Assembly (NCBI GenBank): GCA_029834535.1
Contig: JAQMWT010000671.1
Location: 124,001 to 188,000 of the forward strand
Direction: 5' to 3'
From: Chrysophaeum taylorii
Lineage: Eukaryota > Sar > Pelagophyceae > Pelagomonadales > Pelagomonadaceae
Length of the DNA: 64,000 bases
The translations under genes were made by a program, and so were the position numbers. This document shows, piece by piece, positions 56,149 to 64,000 of this stretch (positions are counted from its first letter, which is position 1; the number at the start of each line of letters is the position of its first letter). Below the pieces are notes generated by a model that had not been told where the DNA came from, did not search any database, and was given only the letters and a program-made list of their open reading frames with translations.

Positions 56149-59100
56149 ATGCGAAGCAACCGACACAGACCGACCTTGGAGCGAGCCAAAACCCTGGACC
56201 GGCAAGGCGGATGTGCCGGTGCACCACTGCAGGAGACTGGCGCGTTTTTTGTGGTCCCAGTCTTCGAGGACGGCCCAGAACCACTTAACGACTTGATGGT
56301 CGGCACCGGCCTCCTCGAAGGCGCCGCGATAATTGGTGCTTTGCTTCCACTTGGAGACGTCGAGCTCAGGAATGCCGCAGAGCGTGAGTTCGAGCTCATG
56401 GGCGGAAAGAAGCATCAGAACTTCGAGCGGCAGGACGCTGTAGAGACCCTCGAGGCAGGCGTTGAGGCCGCGTTGGCAGACGTCGAGGACGCGTTCCTTA
56501 AGGCGGAGTTCGATGAACTGATCGAGGTTCGCCGAGGTGACGGGCTTATTCGTGCCGCCCGGCACGAGCTCTTTCTCGCTCGCGCCGGCGCTCACGGTCT
56601 GCTGCACGGCAAACGTGAGCTCGAGGCCCTCGATCTCTTCGGGGGTCATTCGTTTCAGGCTGTCGAGGGAGTGCCAGAGGTCGTGATCGAGGGTTTGAAG
56701 GTCATCGAGCTTGAGGGGCTCGCCTGCCATGTGCTTGAGGAGGATAGTGCTCGGGTGCGCGGGCAGGACGTGACCCTCGAGCAGCGCCTTGGCCACGACT
56801 CGACCGACGAACTCGTACCACTGCTCCCAGTCTTCAGGGAAGACGCTCGCGCTATGGGCGTCGTCGGCGAGTTGGTACGAATAGCCACTTCCATACTTGA
56901 AGAGGCCGAACGCCACGTCGAAGAGCTGTGTACTGAGGGCGTGGAAAAATTCGCGCGAGCAGCCGCCAGCGTCGAGCGCTTCTTCTCCGGCGAACCCCGC
57001 GAACCACCGCTTGCGCCAGTCGGCGGCCTCGAGCTCTTTCAGTTTCTCGTACGCGTCCTCGGCCTCGCTCCCGCGCCGCACCGCGAACTCGACGCGGCCG
57101 TGCTGCCACGGGGTGTGTAGCCGCTTCGTTTCGCGCTGAAACGCAGCGACGCGCGCGTCGAAGGTCGTCGCGTGCTCGAGGTCGTGGCGCAGCTTCTCAG
57201 ACGTCGTCTGGAACGAGTCGCTCTCGGGTGGGTGCAAGCGTCCCACGGGGCCCCGGGCCAACGTGAGCGTCATCGACCCAACGGCGAATTGCCGCACGTA
57301 CGTGCGCTCGGAAGTAGCCGCGAACCGAACCGTCGCCGTCGACCAATCTATCCGGCGGTTCCGGGCACGCATCGCGTACGACTCGTGTGGCGCTTTCGGT
57401 GGTCGTCGCTCCTCGTCCACAATTGCGACCAACCCGATTTCGTCCTCCTCCTCCTCCTGTTCGACGGCGGCGAAGCTGTTTGTTGCCGCGGGCCTGATAT
57501 CGTAGTTACTATCCCGCGGAGCGGCGAGCGTCCCGCTCTTATTCTTCTTCAGGCACGACCATGGCAGCCAATGTTTTGTTGCTTGGAGCATGAAGACGAC
57601 GGCACCGAGCAGTACTGCGAGCGAGACAGTGACCACTATAATAGCAACCACGGCACTGTTGTCAGACGACGTCCCGGTCCCTCCCGCGTGAGCGCGCGCC
57701 GACGGTCGTGACGTCGAAGGACGGTTTGTCGGAGGAGCGAGATAGACCACGACGGCTTCGTCGATGGCTCGCAACGACGCCTCGACATCGGCGCCTTCAA
57801 AAGTCCCGTTGATAACCGCTTCTTTAAGGGTGCTTTTGACTTCCTCCAGGAGGAGGAGTTCGCTATCGGCCGACGTCTCGTAAAACACGGCAAACGATAC
57901 CGAAATGTCATCATCATCACCGAAGCTCAGTTCTTGCGTCGAGATCTCTGCGACCTGAGAAACGCTCACTCCCAGCGCCAACGCGATGGATGCTGCGAAT
58001 GCTGCCTCTTCTTCTGCGCCAAACTCGCTAGCCGTCGAGTTCGCGAAGACAATAGCAGCACTCGCCACGACGATTATTAGACTCGCGTCCGGCACCATCG
58101 TCGGCTGTGGCACCGGAGGAGGGGGCTGCCGCCGCGTCGGAACTGCCGTCGCATGAGTTCCAGCTCCTTCTCCTCCTATTTGAGTTGGTGCGACACTACT
58201 AGGCTGAAGACTTTGTGGCCCGCTGCTCGACGGACGCAAGGTCGCTCGTCGCGAGGGCATCGTCGACGGTGCGAACACGGGAGGAGCCGAGCAGCCGCAA
58301 GCCAAACGGCATCGCTCGTAAGCGTACGTGTCGTCGGAGTTTCGAGTGCCGCAGCGATTCCACGGCCGCCGCGCGACCCAATCGCAGTCCTTTGTCGTAT
58401 CGCCAGTTCCGAACCAAGAACTGCTGTCGAAGCAGCCAGATGTCGTCGTCGTCGTCGGCTCGAGACTTGGGTCAACCGTCGGGCTGCGAACTGGATGCTG
58501 CGCTGGGACGGGTGTCGGACCGCGACTAGCTCGTGACGTAGGACCCCTGCGCGAGATTGTCGTCGCTACGACTTTTTACTCTCGAGAATGGTCTCACGTC
58601 GTTGGCTTTAGTGCTGGACGCGGCGCCAGACTTGGCTGCCTTGTCGGTGATGGAGACGGATGGCGCGTTGGAGGCAACGATGGGCCGCCGCTAGGTCGTC
58701 GTGCTGTGGGACCCCTGTGGGAGCGCGTTGACGACGCGCGGTTGCGCGAAGATCCACTCCTCACCTCGTCGGCTTTAGTGATGGGCGTGGAGTCGGCGCC
58801 GGACTTGGCTGCGGCGTCGGGCGCGGTGTGGAGGACCACCTGCGCGAATCTGTTGTTCGCTCGAACTTGACCGCAAGCCAACCTAGTAGGGTCGTAAGTG
58901 GGTTCTCGCGCGGGTCGTGCCCCTACGATGACATGACTTGACTTGACTTGCTGCTCCTCACACAATGCAATTGAAAAAAATGACGCACTTGGGTGCGGCG
59001 TCGGCGAGCGTGTAGAGCTTCGAGCCGGTGAGGGAGTCGGCGGACGAGTGGGTTCTCTAGTCGGCTGCCTGATTGGCCTTGTCGTCGTCGGGGAATACGT

Positions 59101-60234
59101 CGGCCTTTTGCTGGGTTTTTGGGATGGCGCAGACGTCGGTCTGTCGGTTGGGGCTCTCGTCGGTCGTCGCGTTGGCAAGTAGGTCGGTTCTCTCGTGGGT
59201 TCTCCTGTTGGTCGTCTCGTCGGAGTGTAGGTCGGCTTCCGCGTAGGTGATGATGGAAAACTACTCTCGAAGTCATCAGCCTCGTCGCATTTGGTCGGAC
59301 ACGTGCCGTCTATGGGATCGTCATATTTCGCACATTCCGAGCAATCCCAACAGTTGGACGCCGCATCGCAATACTGGGTGGAAGCACAGTCGTCGTGACC
59401 GTCGCAGCCGTTTCCGTCGTCCAAGTCATCGCGATCGTCGTCGTCGTCGTCGTGCTCATCCCAGTAGTCGTCGCCGTAGTCATCGCCACTGCACTTGCTG
59501 GGGCACGTGCCGTCTATGGGGTCATCATAAAATGAGCAGCCCTGGCAAAACCAACAGTTGGTCGCCGTATCGCAATACTTGTCAGAAGGACAATCGTCGT
59601 GGCTGTCGCAATTATCTCCGTCTTGGGCATATACCTTGTCGATTGTTTCGTCGCTGTCGTCATGTAAAGAAACGTAGAGCTCGTGCCATCGGGCCCAGGA
59701 GCTGCCTTGAGTCGAGGTTTCCAGGTAAACGTAGGCCTCATCTTGAAAGGACGCTATGTATACCCAGCCGCCGAAATGGGTTGCGGAGCAGTAACTATCT
59801 CCTGTCCACGCCTCGAGCGTAGCCACATCTTCGGAGATTACCAATTCGAACTCAACTTGGTCGGTTTCTTCGCAGTCAAGTTGTTCGTGATCGAAGTAAA
59901 ATCCAGTGCCATCCCACGCTGCCGAAATTGTCCGAGATGAAGTGACCGGCCAGCTCGCAGACGTCGAGACATGGAACGCAATGCTTTCAACGTCGTCCTC
60001 GGCCTCGAACTTGCCCCACACAATCAGTTGCCCCATGCTGTCGATTCCGTCGTGGTATTGCGCATGGGCCTCTTCACCCCGCATCCTGAAGACGCCGTCG
60101 TCCTCGCCGAAATCGCCGTCGTCGCACGTCCAGCCATCGTTGCAGGGATTTTCATCGAACGACGAATAGGAGATGATCTCATCGCCGTGGGCCGCAAACA
60201 CGAGGAGAAATGCCAGGACCACGCTCAGGACCAT
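55880..60234 (-). CDS. Receptor-like transmembrane HECT E3 ubiquitin ligase (seven exons)
   Basis: Exons 60234-58989, 58922-58883, 58839-58765, 58714-58598, 58546-56175, 56111-56036 and 55988-55880 join in phase to 1344 residues. All introns are GT-AG, of 66, 43, 50, 51, 63 and 47 nt. The protein has a signal peptide (MVLSVVLAFLLVFAAHG) and a 180-residue beta-rich domain. Two cysteine repeats follow, each ending DDPIDGTCP. Next come a Pro-Thr-rich stalk, a Cys domain (CFDSSSWFG, DCDWV, ERCRLACGC), an alpha/beta SEA-like segment and a membrane span at about 790-813. The cytosolic part is a HECT domain (about 960-1344): GEEALDAGGCSREFF, LCGIPELDVSKW, LLQWCTGTSALPVQGFGSL and catalytic Cys1310 (SHTCFNRIDLP), 34 residues from the end. 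HECT enzymes form a ubiquitin thioester. An outside ligand is an inference. Confidence 0.82.
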
Positions 60235-60591
60235 CCCTCGTTGGGGGTGACGATGTTATCGAACTTCACGGACAATAATCTGGCGAAGGGTTTGATCAAA
60301 GATACGCTGGATTAGGGTACATACATACGGGTGCATTATTGTGGTTGAGCCTCAAGATGACGTCATAAAAGGATCACACAACAATACAACAAGTGTTGAA
60401 TTTTTACTCACAGAAACATCTAAGCTATAAAGGCCCGGGCGCGCGGCCGGAAACAAGAATCGGCTACACTCCACCGACGACGAGGACGATTCCACCAGCA
60501 GGTGGTTGTGCTCCTCAACTCAATAATGATGTTAATAAGCCGCGGCTGCATGCAAGGACATTTTGCTGACGATTCCTTTTTTTACTACAGG
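60235..60591. promoter_or_regulatory. Upstream region of the HECT gene with CRE-type palindrome
   Basis: The 357 bp between the PPR stop and the HECT start hold a perfect TGACGTCA palindrome at 60358-60365, about 124 bp upstream of the HECT ATG. This is the classic bZIP core and contains TGACGT, the core reported for heterokont aureochromes. Function is unproven. Confidence 0.4.
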
Positions 60592-63234
60592 CTACGCCAC
60601 TGGGCGGACCACAAGGCACCCAGGATTGTTGTCAACTTGGTGACACTCCACGTGCTCTGCGAATTCAACTCCGCGCAGCATATCGAGGATCGCGGTACGA
60701 ACGAGCGCTGCATTACCCTCGGAATGCTTTCTGCCCCCCGTGATGACAAACAAGTCGCCCTTGACGTCAGTATCGTGAAAGTATCGATCACCAGGTCGAG
60801 ATATCATGTCGCGGATCACCAGGCGAACGATGGCTCTCGCGACCGGCATTGAGAGTTCGCGTACGTTGAGGCGCCCTTCGTTGGTCCAGCAATTCGAATA
60901 AACTCCGGTTCTGATTGAGTGAATAAGCGTTGATTCTGCTGACTGGAGCTGTCCCGCCAATTCACACGCAGTTATCGCCGCATTGTACGCGATCACATCA
61001 GGCTCATGACCATGCCGCCGCATTTCGTCGAGCAGAGCGAGCGCCTTCTCCCACTGGCCGCCCTTCTTGCACGCAACGATCGCTGAAGTGTACGTGACCG
61101 CATCCGGCTCAAGATCGTGTTGCCGCAGTTCGTCGAATAGAACAAGCACCTTCTCCCATTGACCGTCCTTCTCGCATGCCGACATTACAGCAGTGTACGT
61201 TATCAAATCTGGCTCGAGGCCACGTTGTCGCATCTCGTCGAGCAGAACGAGCGCCTTCGTCCACTGGCCTCCCTTCTCGCACGCCGAGATGACTGCATTG
61301 TACGTGATCACGTTCGGCTCAAGGCCATGTTTTGGCATCTCGTGGAAAAGCGACAACGCTCGCTCCCATTGGTTTCCCTTCTCGCACGCAGAGATCGCGG
61401 CGCCGTACGAAATCACGTCCGGCTCGAGGTTGTCGCTCTCGTGCATCTCGTCAATCAGCAAAAGTGCTTTTTCCCAGTGTCCGCCCTTCCGGCACGCTGA
61501 GATCGCCGTGTTGTACGTGATCACGTCAGGTTCGAGATGGTCGCACTGTCGCATCTCGTCGAGCAGCGAAAGTGCCTTCTCCCAGTTCCCGCCCTTCTTG
61601 CACGCCAAGATGGCCGCGTTGTACGTATTGACATTCGGCTCGATATTGTCACGCTGTCGCATCTCGTCAAGTAACGAAATCGCCCTCTCCCACTGGCCGC
61701 CATTTTTGCACGCCGACATTGCGACGTTGTACGAAATAACGTCCGGTTCGAGATTGTAGCGCTGTCGCATTTCGTCGAGCAGAGTAAGAGCCTTCTCCCT
61801 CTGGCCACCCTTGTTGCACGCCGACATCGCTGCGTTGAAAGAGATAACGTCAGGTGTAAGATGGTCACGCTCTCGCATCTCGTCGAGCAGAGCGAGCGCC
61901 TTCTCCCACTCGTTGCCCTTCGCGCACGCCCAGATCGCCGCGTTGTACGTTATGACGTTAGGCTCGAGGTCGTATCGCCGCATCTCGTCGAGCAGCGCGA
62001 GCGCCTTTCCCCACTGTCCGGCCTTCTCGCACGTCGAGATTGCCACGCTATACGAGATCACGTTTGGCTTGATGCCATGTTGTCGCATCTCGTCGAGCAG
62101 CGCGAGCGCCTTTTCCCACTGGAAGCCCTTGTTGCACGCGGAGATCGCAGTGTTGTACGTTATCGAGTTAGGCTCGAGGTTGTGTCGCCGCATCTCGTCG
62201 AGCAGCGCGAGCGCCTTCTCCCACTGCCCGCCCTTATCACACGTCGAGATCGCCACGCTATAGGAGATCACGTTTGGTTCGAGGCCACGCTGTCGCATCT
62301 CGTCGAGGAGCGCGAGCGCCCTTTCCCAGTCTCGGCCCTTTTTGCACGCCGAGATCGCCGAGTTGTACGTGATCTCGTTTGGCTCAAGGCCTCGTCGCGG
62401 CATCTCGTCGAGCAACCAAAGCGCCTTCTCCCACTGGTTTCCCTTTTCGCACGTCGAGATCACCGCGCTGTATGTGACCACGTTTGGCTTGAGACCACGT
62501 CGCCCCATCTCGTCCAGCAGCTCGAGCGCCTTCTCCCATTTGCCGCCCTTCTTACACGCCGAGATCGCGACGCCAAACGTGATATCATCTGGATCGAGGC
62601 CACGGTCTCGCATCTCGTCGAGCAGCGAAAGCGCCCTCTCCCACTGACCGCCCTTATCACACGCCGAGATTGCCGCGTTGTACGTGACCGCGTTCGGGTC
62701 GATATCGTCGCTCCTTCGTACCTCGTCGAGAAGATCGAGGGCTTTTCCCAACTGGCCGCCCTTCTTGCACGCCCAGATCGCCGCGTTGTACGAGATCACG
62801 TCTGGCTTGAGATCATCGCGTCGTAAGTCGTCGAGCAGCGCGAGCGCCTTCTCCCAGCGGCCGCCTTTCTCGCACGCCGAAATTGCCGCGTTGTACGTTA
62901 TCACGTTCGGCTCGAGGCCACACTGTCGCATCTCGTCGAGGAGATCTAAGGCCTTGCCGGTTTCGCGCGTCCGTCCGAAGGCGGAGATGAAGCTCGTGTA
63001 CATTTTCGGGGATCTTAACGGACGCACTTCGTCGAGCAAACTCTCTACTTCAACTGTGTTTCTCGACTGTTTGAGGCGTTTGACCAACGAGTCACTCTTG
63101 TTGTTGTTGTTGTTGTTGTTGGTCGTCGCATCGAGAGGTGTTTTTGTGACGAAGCAAGCGCGCAGCGCGGCGGCATCGAGGCGCCCTGGTATCAGCAGCT
63201 TCCTCGTCGTCGCTCTAGCGCGCGGCGGCATCAT
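60592..63234 (-). CDS. PPR protein with about 20 repeats and C-terminal Smr-like domain
   Basis: The first ATG gives 880 residues (MMPPRARATTRKLLIPGR). The basic N terminus could target an organelle. It is followed by a poly-Asn run and then about 20 tandem 35-36-residue pentatricopeptide repeats of the form TYNAAISACEKGGQWEKALA with LLDEMRQRGLEPNVI. The repeats differ mainly at the residues that read RNA bases. The last 90 residues resemble an Smr domain (LNVRELSMPVARAIVRLV, LFVITGGRKHSEGN). PPR-Smr proteins bind organellar RNA and some cut it. The repeats are unusually uniform, which suggests recent expansion. Intronless; it ends 357 bp from the HECT start. Confidence 0.85.
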   Translation of the reverse strand: MMPPRARATTRKLLIPGRLDAAALRACFVTKTPLDATTNNNNNNNKSDSLVKRLKQSRNTVEVESLLDEVRPLRSPKMYTSFISAFGRTRETGKALDLLDEMRQCGLEPNVITYNAAISACEKGGRWEKALALLDDLRRDDLKPDVISYNAAIWACKKGGQLGKALDLLDEVRRSDDIDPNAVTYNAAISACDKGGQWERALSLLDEMRDRGLDPDDITFGVAISACKKGGKWEKALELLDEMGRRGLKPNVVTYSAVISTCEKGNQWEKALWLLDEMPRRGLEPNEITYNSAISACKKGRDWERALALLDEMRQRGLEPNVISYSVAISTCDKGGQWEKALALLDEMRRHNLEPNSITYNTAISACNKGFQWEKALALLDEMRQHGIKPNVISYSVAISTCEKAGQWGKALALLDEMRRYDLEPNVITYNAAIWACAKGNEWEKALALLDEMRERDHLTPDVISFNAAMSACNKGGQREKALTLLDEMRQRYNLEPDVISYNVAMSACKNGGQWERAISLLDEMRQRDNIEPNVNTYNAAILACKKGGNWEKALSLLDEMRQCDHLEPDVITYNTAISACRKGGHWEKALLLIDEMHESDNLEPDVISYGAAISACEKGNQWERALSLFHEMPKHGLEPNVITYNAVISACEKGGQWTKALVLLDEMRQRGLEPDLITYTAVMSACEKDGQWEKVLVLFDELRQHDLEPDAVTYTSAIVACKKGGQWEKALALLDEMRRHGHEPDVIAYNAAITACELAGQLQSAESTLIHSIRTGVYSNCWTNEGRLNVRELSMPVARAIVRLVIRDMISRPGDRYFHDTDVKGDLFVITGGRKHSEGNAALVRTAILDMLRGVEFAEHVECHQVDNNPGCLVVRPVA

Positions 63235-63327
63235 CGGCACTACTATTTTGTAGGGTAATTGATTAGTTATTATGCGCGCAGGATCAATAATAATAATAAA
63301 ACGGTGGGGTCAAGGCTTGTGTTTTTG

Positions 63328-64000
63328 TTAGTTAAACAAAAACTCGTCCAACGGCGGGGTCGCGTTGCGGAGAATGCGGGCGCGGGAAAAGGGGGACGTG
63401 CCGTCGGTGGTGACGACGTTCGTGGGTCTCGGGCGGAAGACGCGCCGGGTCCTCCTGAGAGAGCGCGTCCTAGCGTGATAGGGGGGGTGGACGAGGTCTT
63501 TCAGGGAGTCGAAAGAAGAGTCGAGAAAGTGGGCCGCTCTGGGGGTGCGGGGTACGAAAGGGGGTTCGAGGTCGTCGTGGAGCTGGAGGAGCATGAGGTA
63601 GGTGTGGCTCTCCGAGCCAAGACCGTCGGCTCGGTGCGCCGGGAGGTGTCTGACGCCCGAATCGAGGCGCAGCGCGTACAAGCGAACGGCTGCTTTCGGG
63701 CAGCAACCGTGGGACGCGAACCGCCGTTTGACGAGATCGCCCGGGGGTGTTGGCGCCTTGGCCGAAGCACCGATCCAGAGGGTCGCCGGGACGTACAAGG
63801 CGAGCGTACACGAGGCGTCGCGCAGGAGCCGTTTGTGTTTGGCTCTGACGAAAAAACAGGTGTCGCGACGGCACGCGTCGCGCAACAATCTAGACCAGGA
63901 ATCGTCGCTGAGGTGGTAGTGGTCGCGGTCGAGATTCGGCCTCGTTAGCTTGGTCGGGTTGGGTTCCAAAACCACGTCGCCGTCGAGCACGAGAGGGGGT
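63328..64000 (-). CDS. Partial hypothetical protein running off the window
   Basis: The minus frame is open from the right edge to a stop at 63328, over 220 codons, with no ATG inside near its head, so the start lies outside the window. The residues include DRDHYHLSDDSWSRLLRDAC, CTLALYVPATLWIGASA and ESHTYLMLLQLHDDLEPPF. No family was recognised. It lies 94 bp upstream of the PPR gene on the same strand. Confidence 0.45.
   Translation of the reverse strand, partial: PPLVLDGDVVLEPNPTKLTRPNLDRDHYHLSDDSWSRLLRDACRRDTCFFVRAKHKRLLRDASCTLALYVPATLWIGASAKAPTPPGDLVKRRFASHGCCPKAAVRLYALRLDSGVRHLPAHRADGLGSESHTYLMLLQLHDDLEPPFVPRTPRAAHFLDSSFDSLKDLVHPPYHARTRSLRRTRRVFRPRPTNVVTTDGTSPFSRARILRNATPPLDEFLFN

Noticed and set aside
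55873-58305. HECT protein as a separate 810-residue gene starting at 58305
   Set aside because: The apparent start is a TTG inside a Cys-rich domain whose upstream half is in frame; splice sites join it to the secreted N-terminal exons in exact phase.

Overview
The window looks like nuclear DNA of a GC-rich unicellular eukaryotic alga, most likely a marine heterokont of the pelagophyte type. The signs are: spliceosomal introns only 43-95 nt long; genes packed tens of bases apart; trinucleotide runs coding for poly-Asp, poly-Ser, poly-Asn and poly-Ala; a secreted protein with a Pro-Thr-rich stalk; long ankyrin and PPR repeat proteins; a cupin resembling DMSP lyase; and LINE, Ty1/copia and Ty3/gypsy elements side by side. 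The lineage call is an inference from style; no rRNA or other marker gene is present.

Layout. 1-5.6 kb: repeat-rich DNA, a DUF1772 membrane protein, and a two-exon gene that fuses a J-domain to an LRAT-type acyltransferase domain behind a myristoylation-type N terminus. 5.7-7.1 kb: a decayed LINE. 8.2-21.6 kb: a small secreted protein, an MFS transporter and a 2167-residue KASIII/NRPS megasynthase, the last two on the minus strand. A decayed copia element with 75-bp LTRs and a 5-bp target duplication now separates them; before insertion they lay 66 bp apart, so they may form a small biosynthesis-and-export unit. 22-33.4 kb: PX-C2, PH-membrane and DMSP-lyase-like proteins, a frameshifted pseudogene, a small hypothetical gene and a PC-esterase-like enzyme.

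33.4-38.8 kb is a very compact block: EF-hand protein, isochorismatase-glutamine synthetase fusion, EFG1-like rRNA-processing factor and methyltransferase-LicD fusion, with gaps of 19-46 bp at several junctions. 38.8-50.6 kb holds two ankyrin paralogues separated by a young Ty3/gypsy element (335/336-bp LTRs, intact 1260-residue Pol) that carries an antisense fragment resembling a DNA cytosine-5 methyltransferase next to its 5' LTR. 50.6-55.9 kb is decayed accessory DNA without an intact gene.

55.9-60.2 kb encodes, across seven exons reconstructed here from splice signals and reading phase, a receptor-like protein: signal peptide, cysteine-rich repeats, Pro-Thr stalk, membrane span and a cytosolic HECT ubiquitin-ligase domain. 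60.6-63.2 kb is a 20-repeat PPR-Smr protein, and a partial gene runs off the right edge.

The most unusual items are the KASIII-NRPS fusion with its adjacent exporter, the receptor-like HECT ligase, the J-LRAT, isochorismatase-GS and methyltransferase-LicD fusions, and the retrotransposon with the antisense methyltransferase fragment. All family assignments come from reading motifs by eye; no database search was run.
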